Positions 9,251 through 16,550 of a DNA stretch of 64,000 nt are shown here, one piece after another; positions within the stretch are counted from its first letter, which is position 1; every line of letters begins with the position of its first letter. Source of the stretch: Mycobacterium basiliense. GTDB lineage: Bacteria > Actinomycetota > Actinomycetes > Mycobacteriales > Mycobacteriaceae. Under the pieces are notes generated by a model that did not search any database, was not told where the DNA came from, and was given only the letters and a program-made list of their open reading frames with translations. The position numbers and the translations under genes are program-made. The stretch covers positions 1,302,001-1,366,000 of the forward strand of contig NZ_LR130759.1 of NCBI RefSeq assembly GCF_900292015.1, given 5' to 3'.

Positions 9251-10765
9251 TCAGCCGAACTGCACGCCCTGAGCAAGTGGCAGCTCGCTCGAGTAGTTGA
9301 TGGTGTTGGTGGCCCGGCGCATGTAGGTCTTCCAGGCATCCGAACCCGACTCACGTCCGCCGCCGGTGTGCTTCTCTCCACCGAACGCACCGCCGATCTC
9401 CGCGCCCGAGGTGCCGATGTTGACATTGGCGATACCGCAGTCGGATCCGCTCAGGAAGCGTTCGGCCTCACGCAGGTCATTGGTGAATATTGCGGACGAA
9501 AGGCCTTGTGGCACCGCATTATTGAGCGCGATGGCGTCGTCCAGGTCATCGTAGGTGAGCACGTAGAGAACGGGTGCGAAGGTTTCGGTCGCCACGACGG
9601 CGGTCTGGGCCGGCATCCGCGCGACCGCCGGCGCGACGTAGTACGCGCCGTGCGGACCTTCCTGTCGTCGATCACCGCCGAAAACCTCACCACCGTCCAA
9701 CCGCGCTTGTTCGAGCGCTCCCACCATGTCGCGGTAAGCGGTCTCGTGGATCAGCGGGCCCACCAGCGTGCCCGGGGCCAGCGGGTCGCCGATCGGCAGC
9801 TGGTCGAAGGCGGCCACGACACGGTCCACCAGGTCGTCGGCAATCGACCGGTGCACGATGAGCCGGCGCAGGCTGGTGCAGCGTTGGCCGGCGGTGCCGG
9901 CGGCGGCGAACACGATGCCACGCAGTGCCAGTTCGATGTCCGCCGACGGCGTCACTATGGCGGCGTTGTTGCCGCCCAGTTCCAACAGGACCCGGCCGAA
10001 GCGTCGGGCCACCCGCGGACCCACCTGCTGGCCCATCCGCACCGAACCGGTCGCCGAAACCAGGGCGACGCGCGGGTCGTCGACGAGTTGCTCGCCGAGG
10101 TCGGCCGCGCCCAACAGCAGGCCACCCACCGACGGCGGCGCACCCACATCGGCGGCCGCCCGGGTCAACAGCGCCTGGCACGCCAGTGCCGTCAGCGGCG
10201 TCAACTCTGAGGGCTTCCACACCACCGTGTCTCCGCACGCCAGCGCCACCGCGGTATTCCACGCCCAAACCGCCACCGGGAAGTTGAACGCGGTGATCAC
10301 GCCCACCACGCCGAGCGGGTGCCAGGTCTCCATGAGCCGATGTTCCGGTCGCTCCGAGGCGATGGTGCGGCCGTAGAGCTGGCGCGACAGGCCGACCGCG
10401 AACTGGCAAATATCGATCATTTCCTGGACTTCACCCAGTGCCTCGGAGGTGATCTTGCCGACCTCGACCGTCACCAACGTCGCCAGATCGGCTTTGTGCT
10501 CAGTGAGCAGTTCGCCGAGACGGGCCACCAGCGCGCCGCGCACCGGGGCCGGGGTAGCTCGCCAGCGCGTGAAGGTCCGTGCTGCCTCGGCGATCGTGTG
10601 GTCAGCTTGCTCATGCGTGGTCTCGGTGAGGGTGAACAGGGTCTTGCCGGTGATCGGCGTACTAACGGGCATTCCGGCTCCGCCCGGCTCGCCAAGGGGG
10701 TCGCGTACGCCCATGGCCGCGATGGCCGTCAACACCTGATCGCGGAGCTGGTCGTCGGTCATCAT
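9251..10765 (-). CDS. pcd: Piperideine-6-carboxylate / aminoadipate semialdehyde dehydrogenase
   Basis: This NAD(P)-dependent aldehyde dehydrogenase (504 residues, ALDH7-like) oxidises the product of lysine 6-aminotransferase to alpha-aminoadipate. Visible motifs are the NFP segment with Asn161, Glu262 in ELGGNN and the catalytic Cys296 in GQRCTSLRR. Its start overlaps the stop of the upstream DUF1338 gene in an ATGA arrangement, so translation is probably coupled. The partner lat lies across the divergent lrpA region. In M. tuberculosis the same gene is Rv3293 (pcd). Substrate assignment rests on homology and context. Confidence 0.92.
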   Translation of the reverse strand: MMTDDQLRDQVLTAIAAMGVRDPLGEPGGAGMPVSTPITGKTLFTLTETTHEQADHTIAEAARTFTRWRATPAPVRGALVARLGELLTEHKADLATLVTVEVGKITSEALGEVQEMIDICQFAVGLSRQLYGRTIASERPEHRLMETWHPLGVVGVITAFNFPVAVWAWNTAVALACGDTVVWKPSELTPLTALACQALLTRAAADVGAPPSVGGLLLGAADLGEQLVDDPRVALVSATGSVRMGQQVGPRVARRFGRVLLELGGNNAAIVTPSADIELALRGIVFAAAGTAGQRCTSLRRLIVHRSIADDLVDRVVAAFDQLPIGDPLAPGTLVGPLIHETAYRDMVGALEQARLDGGEVFGGDRRQEGPHGAYYVAPAVARMPAQTAVVATETFAPVLYVLTYDDLDDAIALNNAVPQGLSSAIFTNDLREAERFLSGSDCGIANVNIGTSGAEIGGAFGGEKHTGGGRESGSDAWKTYMRRATNTINYSSELPLAQGVQFG

Positions 10766-12021
10766 GCGGGCGCCTCCTCGGCGAGTGCTTCGTACAGGGC
10801 ATACGGATCGTGAATGTCGCGCCCGATAGCCCCCGCCAACCGCTGCAGGTCGTAGCGGGAGCCGTCGGCGCCAGCGACCGGGCGCGCATCACTGTCCAGG
10901 TTGGAGCGGAAGATACCGGCCGCCGAGGCCGGCAAGAAGTCTTCGTAGACGATAGGTGCCGCCGGGTTGCCGCCACGATAGTAGGCCAGGCCCTGTGCGG
11001 CCATCTCGGCATCGGTCGACGGGAAATAGCGGCCCCAGACCGAGGCCGCATCACCGGCGCCGACCAGCTGCGCCATCGCGGTGTCGTAGCGCTTACGCCC
11101 GCTTGGGGTCAGCGCGACACCGCGAGCCTCCACCTCGCCGAACCGCACCCGTAGGCTGCCGCTGGCCACCGTGCCGTCGTCGGCACGGAACAGCCGCGGT
11201 TCAGCCAACGCGCGAAATGAGGTCTGCCGCAACAGCACATCGGGTCCCTGGGTGCGGGGTGGACCCTGGATCTTGTCGATCATGGCGACGCCTCGCTCGG
11301 TCATCTTCGCGTAGAGATCGTCGATGTCGAGCACCCGTGGTGTCAGGTGGTTGATGTGGGTCGACCCGACCCCCGCGATGTCGGCGGCTACCGCCGACAC
11401 CCGGGACAGCTCCTGGTACCAGGACGCGTCGATCGGTTCGCGGGATAAGGCGAACGCGGCAACGGCTCGGGCCACGAAAGCCGGCGCCTCCCCGGCGTCG
11501 CAACCGCCGTCGGCCGCGATGATGCGCGCCTGGGCCAGCAGACCGGGGTCGAACAGCTGGCGCTGGTCGAGAAACGCGTGCACGCGCGTGCGCAACCCGA
11601 TATCGAAGAACCGGGTGTCGTCAGTGGTCAGCATCGAGGTAAACACCCGAAACGGGTTATACGCCAGTTCTTTTGCATCGATCGGTCGAAAGGCCGTAGA
11701 CACCACGGGAATTGGTGATTCGGCTGTCCTGAGGTCGTAAAACCCGACCGGCAGCATGCCGAATGCGGCGAACAGGTCGGCGACCGCGGTCAGTTCGGCC
11801 GGGTTGCCGACCCGGATCGCGCCGTGTCGCTCAGCGGTGACGCGCTGCAGCGACCCCAACCGCTCGGCACCCGCATGACGTGTCACATAGTCGGCGTTGA
11901 CCTGGGCGCTGACCGCTACCAGCGTGCTGTACAACGGCACTTCGCTGGCGTACATGGCCGACAATCCCGCCGCGAATCGGGCGCGCAGCTCCGAGGTGAC
12001 CAGCCGCTTCGTCGAGCTCAT
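10762..12021 (-). CDS. DUF1338/YdcJ family protein, probable 2-oxoadipate dioxygenase/decarboxylase
   Basis: The 419-residue protein matches the DUF1338 family, to which Pseudomonas putida HglS belongs. HglS is an Fe(II) enzyme that converts 2-oxoadipate to D-2-hydroxyglutarate in lysine catabolism. Family landmarks seen are SAMYASEVPLYSTL near residue 21, ERHGAIRVG with His66 and Arg70, HINHLTPR with His222, and FGEVEARGVALT with Glu296. These fit, by spacing, the metal and substrate residues I recall for HglS. The ATG at 12021 was chosen; a longer open frame to 12345 would run over lrpA. It overlaps pcd by four bases and diverges from lrpA. The M. tuberculosis counterpart Rv3292 is usually called hypothetical. 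The function here is inferred. Confidence 0.85.
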   Translation of the reverse strand: MSSTKRLVTSELRARFAAGLSAMYASEVPLYSTLVAVSAQVNADYVTRHAGAERLGSLQRVTAERHGAIRVGNPAELTAVADLFAAFGMLPVGFYDLRTAESPIPVVSTAFRPIDAKELAYNPFRVFTSMLTTDDTRFFDIGLRTRVHAFLDQRQLFDPGLLAQARIIAADGGCDAGEAPAFVARAVAAFALSREPIDASWYQELSRVSAVAADIAGVGSTHINHLTPRVLDIDDLYAKMTERGVAMIDKIQGPPRTQGPDVLLRQTSFRALAEPRLFRADDGTVASGSLRVRFGEVEARGVALTPSGRKRYDTAMAQLVGAGDAASVWGRYFPSTDAEMAAQGLAYYRGGNPAAPIVYEDFLPASAAGIFRSNLDSDARPVAGADGSRYDLQRLAGAIGRDIHDPYALYEALAEEAPA

Positions 12022-12051
12022 GGTGGGCCTGCGCTGCGATAGTGTGCGCCC
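12022..12051 (+). promoter_or_regulatory. Short divergent promoter region lrpA / DUF1338 gene
   Basis: Only 30 bases separate the two divergent start codons. A GATAGT hexamer at 12038-12043 is placed like a -10 box for lrpA. It would start transcription at or within a few bases of the ATG at 12052, giving a leaderless mRNA, which is common in mycobacteria. This is a reading by eye with no -35 support. Confidence 0.35.
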
Positions 12052-12504
12052 ATGGGTGAGTCGCTCGACCACATCGACCGGATCCTGGTACGTGAGCTGG
12101 TCGCCGACGGGCGTGCAACGCTTTCCGAGCTGGCCGCCGTCGCCGGCCTCTCGGTCTCTGCGGTCCAGTCCCGGGTGCGCAGGCTGGAGTCGCGCGGGGT
12201 GGTGACGGGATACACCGCGCGGGTCGACCCCGAGGCGGTGGGGCACTTGCTGTCGGCGTTCGTGGCGATAACTCCTCTCGATCCCTCCCAACCTGATGAT
12301 GCGCCCGCCCGTCTGGAGCACATCCAAGAAATCGTGTCGTGTCATTCGGTGGCCGGCGAAGAGAGCTATGTCCTGCTGGTGCGGGTGGTGTCTGCGCGGG
12401 CGCTCGAGGACCTGCTGCAGCGTATCCGAGCAACCGCGAACGTGCGCACGCGGAGCACCATCATATTAAGTACTTATTACAGTGATCGGCAGTTCATGCC
12501 ATAA
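12052..12504 (+). CDS. lrpA: Lrp/AsnC family transcriptional regulator LrpA
   Basis: This 150-residue regulator has an N-terminal helix-turn-helix (about residues 24-45, LSELAAVAGLSVSAVQSRVR) and a C-terminal RAM ligand-binding domain. M. tuberculosis LrpA (Rv3291c) is an amino-acid-responsive octameric regulator induced in starvation and controls lat. The gene stands between the divergent DUF1338-pcd pair and lat, 52 bases upstream of lat on the same strand. It is well placed to sense lysine or another amino acid and set both arms of the pathway. Confidence 0.95.
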   Translation: MGESLDHIDRILVRELVADGRATLSELAAVAGLSVSAVQSRVRRLESRGVVTGYTARVDPEAVGHLLSAFVAITPLDPSQPDDAPARLEHIQEIVSCHSVAGEESYVLLVRVVSARALEDLLQRIRATANVRTRSTIILSTYYSDRQFMP

Positions 12505-12530
12505 TCTTTCCTGTCTACGTATCAGTGCTT

Positions 12531-12542
12531 CGTAAGATTACG
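12531..12542. promoter_or_regulatory. Perfect palindrome before lat, candidate LrpA operator
   Basis: The bases read CGTAA-GA-TTACG, a 5-bp perfect inverted repeat with a 2-bp centre, ending 14 bases before the lat ATG. The size and AT-containing centre are compatible with an Lrp-type half-site pair. Binding is inferred from position only. Confidence 0.4.
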
Positions 12543-12556
12543 GCTAGCATGGTGGT

Positions 12557-13900
12557 ATGACTGCCGCCGTAGAATCCCTTGCAGCCGCTGCTGGCCGGCA
12601 ACTGGCGCCCGACCACGTCCGGGAAGTGCTGGGCCGCAACATGCTGGTCGACGGCTTCGACCTGGTCCTCGACCTGTCCCGGTCGGCCGGCTCGTATCTG
12701 GTCGACGCCCGAACCGGGCGGCGCTACCTCGACATGTTCACCTTCGTTGCCTCGTCGGCGCTGGGTATGAACCATCCGGCGCTGGCCGACGACGAGCAGT
12801 TCCGCGCCGAACTCACCGAGGTTGCGCTGAACAAACCCAGCAATCCCGACGTGTATTCGGTAGCCATGGCCCGCTTCGTGCAGACGTTCGTGCGCGTTTT
12901 GGGCGATCCCAGGCTGCCGCACCTTTTCTTCGTCGAAGGCGGTGCCCTGGCGGTCGAGAACGCGCTCAAGGTCGCCTTCGACTGGAAGAGTCGGCACAAC
13001 GAGGCGCACGGCATCGATCCGGCGTTGGGAACCAGGGTGCTGCACCTGCGGGGGGCGTTTCATGGCCGCAGCGGCTACACCCTGTCGCTGACCAACACCA
13101 AACCGATCAACGTCGCCCGCTTCCCGAAATTCGACTGGCCTCGCATCGATGCGCCCTACCTCCAGCCGGGAGTGGACATGGACGCGGTGGAGGCCGACTC
13201 GCTGCGCCAGGCCCGCGCCGCATTCGATGCGCACCCGCACGACATCGCGTGCTTTCTCGCCGAACCCATTCAGGGCGAGGGCGGCGACCGCCACTTCCGG
13301 CCGGAGTTCTTCGCGGCGATGCGCCGGCTGTGCGACGAATACGATGCCCTGCTGATCTTCGACGAGGTGCAGACCGGTTGCGGGCTGACCGGAACACCGT
13401 GGGCTTATCAGCAACTGGGTGTGCAACCAGACGTGCTGGCCTTCGGCAAAAAGACACAGGTGTGCGGGGTGATGGCGGGCGGCCGGGTCGACGAGATCGC
13501 CGACCATGTGTTCGCGATCAAGTCGCGGCTGAATTCCACCTGGGGTGGCAACCTCGTCGACATGGTTCGCGCTCGCCGCATCCTGGAGGTGATTGAGGCC
13601 GAGGAGCTGTTCGAGCGGGCGGCCGAGCGGGGCCGCTACCTGCGCTCCCAGCTCGACGAGCTGGCCGCAGACTTTCCGGGCGTCGTCCTTCATCCGCGCG
13701 GTCGCGGCCTCATGTGCGCGTTTAGCCTGCCGACCGCCGACTGCCGCGACGAATTGATCCGCCAGATGTGGCAGCGCTCGGTGATCGTGCTGCCGTCCGG
13801 CCAAGACGGCGTGCGATTTAGGCCCGCGTTGACGGTCAGTCGAGCCGACATCGACGAGGCGATAGCCGCCCTGCGGGGTGCGTTGACGGTTGTGACCTAA
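12557..13900 (+). CDS. lat: L-lysine 6-aminotransferase
   Basis: This PLP-dependent class III aminotransferase (447 residues) moves the epsilon-amino group of lysine to 2-oxoglutarate, yielding allysine/piperideine-6-carboxylate. The PLP lysine is in FGKKTQVCG (Lys298, matching Lys300 of the M. tuberculosis enzyme with a two-residue offset). Glu241 in QGEGGD matches the Glu243 gate residue. IFDEVQTG at residues 267-274 holds the PLP-contacting Asp. M. tuberculosis lat (Rv3290c) is strongly induced in nutrient starvation. Together with pcd and the DUF1338 gene it forms a lysine-degradation module. Confidence 0.96.
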   Translation: MTAAVESLAAAAGRQLAPDHVREVLGRNMLVDGFDLVLDLSRSAGSYLVDARTGRRYLDMFTFVASSALGMNHPALADDEQFRAELTEVALNKPSNPDVYSVAMARFVQTFVRVLGDPRLPHLFFVEGGALAVENALKVAFDWKSRHNEAHGIDPALGTRVLHLRGAFHGRSGYTLSLTNTKPINVARFPKFDWPRIDAPYLQPGVDMDAVEADSLRQARAAFDAHPHDIACFLAEPIQGEGGDRHFRPEFFAAMRRLCDEYDALLIFDEVQTGCGLTGTPWAYQQLGVQPDVLAFGKKTQVCGVMAGGRVDEIADHVFAIKSRLNSTWGGNLVDMVRARRILEVIEAEELFERAAERGRYLRSQLDELAADFPGVVLHPRGRGLMCAFSLPTADCRDELIRQMWQRSVIVLPSGQDGVRFRPALTVSRADIDEAIAALRGALTVVT

Positions 13901-13910
13901 ACCGCAGACC

Positions 13911-13935
13911 GTTTACCCAGCTCACGCCGGGGTAT
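13911..13935 (+). promoter_or_regulatory. SigF-type promoter in front of the sigF operon
   Basis: A GTTT at 13911-13914 is followed, 15 bases later, by GGGTAT at 13930-13935. This fits the mycobacterial SigF consensus GTTT-N15-17-GGGTA. The start of transcription would fall near 13942. That makes an ATG at 13946 unlikely and favours the ATG at 13979. The promoter implies that SigF activates its own operon. Confidence 0.75.
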
Positions 13936-13978
13936 TCAATTTGCTATGTATCCGCCGAACGCAAGATTGGGGTTCAGG

Positions 13979-14392
13979 ATGCAGAAAATATTTGAGCGAT
14001 CAGGTGGTGATGATCGGCTGGGGGAGGACGACGCGGAGGTTCGCGCGGCCATCCGGTTTGCCGTCCTAGCCGCTGCCGGCGGCGTCGGCTTCCTCATCAT
14101 GGCGGCGTTATGGGTCAGCACGTGCGGCGGAAGGGCCGGTATCGATACGGCCGCCTGCGGGCCGCCGCAGCGCACCCTGCTCGCCTTCGGCGCCCCGCTG
14201 ATCCTCTTTGCCAGCGGGGTGTGGGCGTTCGTGCGCACCTATCGGGTGTGGCGTGGCGGAGGCACCTGGTGGGGCTGGCACGGTGCCGGTTGGTTTCTGC
14301 TGACGCTGATGGTGGTGGCGGTGTCTTTGGGAGTCCCTTCGATCGCCGGCCCGGCGCTGGCCTCGACGCTGGGCTCAGCGCTGCTGGAGTGA
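13979..14392 (+). CDS. Small membrane protein of the sigF operon (Rv3289c-like)
   Basis: The product is a 137-residue protein with about three membrane segments (roughly residues 25-48, 65-84 and 100-125) and an acidic N-terminus. No catalytic motif is seen. The ATG at 13979 was chosen over the in-frame ATG at 13946 because a GGGG ribosome-site-like run precedes it and because the likely SigF transcript starts near 13942. It corresponds in position to M. tuberculosis Rv3289c, a membrane protein of unknown function. It is the first gene of the likely operon with usfY, rsbW and sigF. A role in stress sensing at the membrane is possible but untested. Confidence 0.82.
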   Translation: MQKIFERSGGDDRLGEDDAEVRAAIRFAVLAAAGGVGFLIMAALWVSTCGGRAGIDTAACGPPQRTLLAFGAPLILFASGVWAFVRTYRVWRGGGTWWGWHGAGWFLLTLMVVAVSLGVPSIAGPALASTLGSALLE

Positions 14393-14495
14393 AAAATAGT
14401 TTGGCGATACCCCTCCACATCCGCATCCGCGAGTTCTACCGTTGGTTGTATTGCCTGGTAATGGGCATCAAATCGGGAGAAAGGATGAGTGAGCC

Positions 14496-14807
14496 ATGGG
14501 GGACACTTATCGAGACCCCGTCGACCACTTGCGGACGACGCGGCCACTTGCTGGCGAGTCTCTGATCGATGTGCTGCATTGGCCCGGGTACCTCCTGGTG
14601 GTGGCGGGTGTTATCGGTGGCGTCGGAGCCCTTGCGGCCTTCGGTACCGGACATCACGCGGAAGGCATGGCCTCGGGTGTGGTGGCGGTCATCGTTGCTG
14701 TGGTGGGTCTGATGTGGCTGGCCTTCGAACACCGCCGAGTCCGCAGGATCGCCAATCGGTGGTACGCCGAACATCCCGAAGTCCGGCGGCAGCGGCTTGC
14801 CAGTTAG
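14496..14807 (+). CDS. usfY: UsfY-like membrane protein of the sigF operon
   Basis: This 103-residue protein has two predicted membrane helices (about residues 28-50 and 58-77) and a basic C-terminal tail. A GGAGAAAGG segment lies upstream as a ribosome site. Position between the Rv3289c-like gene and rsbW matches M. tuberculosis usfY (Rv3288c), although that protein is annotated somewhat longer. The function is unknown. Expression with SigF is expected from the upstream SigF-type promoter. Confidence 0.82.
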   Translation: MGDTYRDPVDHLRTTRPLAGESLIDVLHWPGYLLVVAGVIGGVGALAAFGTGHHAEGMASGVVAVIVAVVGLMWLAFEHRRVRRIANRWYAEHPEVRRQRLAS

Positions 14808-14980
14808 CCGCCCCGGGCCGGTCCTGTCAATTGCTAATCGCCTTGAATACCAGTGACTTCGGTATTCCGGGCGGCGGGGACGGGTCGGTTCGCGCCCGGC
14901 GGGGTGCGCGTGCGTCCGGGCGTGCTGCCGTGCAAGTTCGGCAGAAAATCACGGGAAATGCACCGGAAATGCCAAATCAC

Positions 14981-15007
14981 GTTTTGCCGTCCGCGCCGAC
15001 GGGGTAT
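14981..15007 (+). promoter_or_regulatory. Second SigF-like promoter, upstream of rsbW-sigF
   Basis: A GTTT at 14981-14984 and a GGGTAT at 15002-15007 are separated by 17 bases, within the mycobacterial SigF range. The transcript would begin near 15014 and run about 300 bases before rsbW, crossing the small opposite-strand gene at 15053-15187. It is the natural candidate for the internal promoter known in front of usfX in M. tuberculosis. Confidence 0.6.
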
Positions 15008-15052
15008 CACGAGTGCACCATGATGAGCACCGGCATTGTTGCGTTAACGCTA

Positions 15053-15187
15053 TTACCCCATCATGGGGGACAGAATCGTGAAGGCACCGACATAGATACC
15101 TACTACGACCACGATAAATACGACCAACGTTATCCCGGCGATCACCGCGATGCGCCTCAGCCTGCGCATCGCGACTGTGTCGGTCAT
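15053..15187 (-). CDS. 44-residue single-pass membrane protein opposite the rsbW leader
   Basis: A short frame reads MTDTVAMRRLRRIAVI, continues into a long Val/Ile/Leu helix (about residues 13-37) and ends in SPMMG and TAA. The positive Arg cluster before the helix predicts an inside N-terminus. A SigF-type promoter sits just upstream on the same strand, giving a leader of about 20 bases with a GGACGAG segment near the right distance for ribosome binding. The gene lies between usfY and rsbW on the opposite strand. Nothing equivalent is known to me at the M. tuberculosis locus. The function is unknown. That it is coding is supported by the promoter, the start context and the membrane-protein composition. 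Confidence 0.62.
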   Translation of the reverse strand: MTDTVAMRRLRRIAVIAGITLVVFIVVVVGIYVGAFTILSPMMG

Positions 15188-15212
15188 GTCACGCTCGTCC
15201 ACAGCTGGTTGA

Positions 15213-15238
15213 ATACCCGGTGGCGATCATGACAAACC
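15213..15238 (-). promoter_or_regulatory. SigF-type promoter for the 44-residue membrane gene
   Basis: Read on the minus strand, GGTTT (15238-15234) is followed by GGGTAT (15218-15213), with 15 bases between GTTT and GGGTAT. The spacing is the same as at the operon promoter at 13911-13935. The start of transcription would be near 15206, about 20 bases before the ATG at 15187. Confidence 0.65.
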
Positions 15239-15321
15239 GGCTAGAACCCAGGGCCCAAGGCGGGGACCGAGGTGGGTCCCAACGTGGGAGTAGTGTCGGT
15301 CGAAAATTGCCGGGAGGCCAC

Positions 15322-15759
15322 ATGACCGATGCGGATTCGCGCTCCAACGGGCGCCAACGCGGCCATCGTGCCGTGGAGTTAAACGTTGCTGCCCGTTTGG
15401 AGAACCTGGCGATGCTTCGAACCTTGGTCGGCGCCATCGGTACCTTCGAGGACCTGGATTTCGACGCCGTTGCGGACCTGCGGCTGGCGGTAGATGAAGT
15501 TTGCACCCGGTTGATTCGCTCGGCCACCCCAAACGCCACCCTGACGCTGGTGGTTGATCCACACGAGGACGAACTGGTCGTGGAGGCTTCTACGGCGTGC
15601 GACACCCACGACGTCGTCGCACCAGGCAGTTTCAGTTGGCATGTTCTGACGTCGCTGGCCGACGACGTTCAGACCTTTCACGACGGTCGCGAGCCCGATG
15701 CAGCCGGCAGCGTGTTCGGCATTACGTTGACGGCTCGACGGGCGGCCACTAGCAGGTGA
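15322..15759 (+). CDS. rsbW: Anti-sigma F factor RsbW/UsfX
   Basis: This 145-residue GHKL-fold protein binds and inactivates SigF. The ATG at 15322 has a GGGAGG ribosome site four bases upstream; a longer frame to 15220 lacks one. The N-box region reads AVDEVCTRL. The family consensus is ExxxN, but here Glu59 is followed four residues later by Arg63, so the Mg-ATP ligand Asn is not at its usual place. The M. tuberculosis protein, as I recall it, reads the same. Release of SigF comes from STAS-domain anti-anti-sigma factors. The stop overlaps the sigF start (GTGA), so the two are translationally coupled. Confidence 0.95.
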   Translation: MTDADSRSNGRQRGHRAVELNVAARLENLAMLRTLVGAIGTFEDLDFDAVADLRLAVDEVCTRLIRSATPNATLTLVVDPHEDELVVEASTACDTHDVVAPGSFSWHVLTSLADDVQTFHDGREPDAAGSVFGITLTARRAATSR

Positions 15760-16550
15760 CCTCGCGCGCTGCCGGCGGTTCTGCTTCACGACCCAACGAA
15801 TACGCCGATGTCCCGGAGATGTTTCGTGAGTTGGCCGGCTTCGGCGCCGACTCGCCTGACTTTCAGCGCCATCGGGACAAGATCGTGGAGCGATGCTTGC
15901 CGCTGGCCGACCACATCGCCCGGCGTTTCGAAGGTCGTGGCGAACCACGCGATGACCTAGTTCAGGTTGCGCGGGTCGGATTGGTCAACGCCGTAGTCCG
16001 CTTCGACGTGGAGACCGGGTCGGACTTCGTCTCTTTTGCGGTGCCAACCATCATGGGTGAGGTCCGACGGCACTTCCGGGACAACAGCTGGTCGGTCAAG
16101 GTTCCGCGACGGTTGAAGGAATTGCACCTGCGGTTGGGCGCCGCCACCGCGGAGTTGTCGCAGCGACTCGGCAGGGCCCCCACCGCGACGGAACTCGCGG
16201 CAGAGCTCGACATGGACCGTGCGGAGGTCGTTGAAGGCCTGGTGGCGGGCAGCTCTTATAACACCTTGTCGATCGACAGCGGTGGCGGCGGCGGTGGCGA
16301 CGACGACGACGCCCGCGCCATCGCCGACACGTTGGGAGACATGGATGCCGGCCTTGATCGGATCGAAGATCGGGAGTCGCTTCGCCCGTTGCTGGAGGCG
16401 TTACCGGAGCGTGAACGAACCGTATTGGTACTCAGGTTTTTTGAGTCCATGACGCAAACACAGATCGCCGAGCGAGTGGGCATCTCACAGATGCACGTGT
16501 CCCGATTGTTGGCCAAGTCGCTAGCTCGGCTGCGGGACCAGTTGGAGTAG
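15756..16550 (+). CDS. sigF: RNA polymerase sigma factor SigF
   Basis: This is a group 3 sigma factor of 264 residues, related to SigB/SigF of Gram-positive stress and sporulation systems. Region 2 contains DDLVQVARVGLVNAVVRFD and region 4.2 the helix-turn-helix TQTQIAERVGISQMHVSRLL. A Gly/Asp-rich linker (GGGGGGDDDD near residues 174-183) joins regions 3 and 4. The GTG start at 15756 overlaps the rsbW stop by four bases. In M. tuberculosis SigF is a stationary-phase and stress sigma factor controlling envelope genes. The last 30 bases overlap a convergent STAS gene. Confidence 0.97.
   Translation: MTSRAAGGSASRPNEYADVPEMFRELAGFGADSPDFQRHRDKIVERCLPLADHIARRFEGRGEPRDDLVQVARVGLVNAVVRFDVETGSDFVSFAVPTIMGEVRRHFRDNSWSVKVPRRLKELHLRLGAATAELSQRLGRAPTATELAAELDMDRAEVVEGLVAGSSYNTLSIDSGGGGGGDDDDARAIADTLGDMDAGLDRIEDRESLRPLLEALPERERTVLVLRFFESMTQTQIAERVGISQMHVSRLLAKSLARLRDQLE

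Noticed and set aside
12022..12345. N-terminal extension of the DUF1338 gene to 12345
   Set aside because: The extension runs antisense through the divergent lrpA and is rich in Arg and Gln; the conserved family region begins at the ATG at 12021.
12515..13804. 429-codon frame antisense to lat
   Set aside because: It lies fully inside lat, whose catalytic residues are all present; the frame is a GC-rich shadow.
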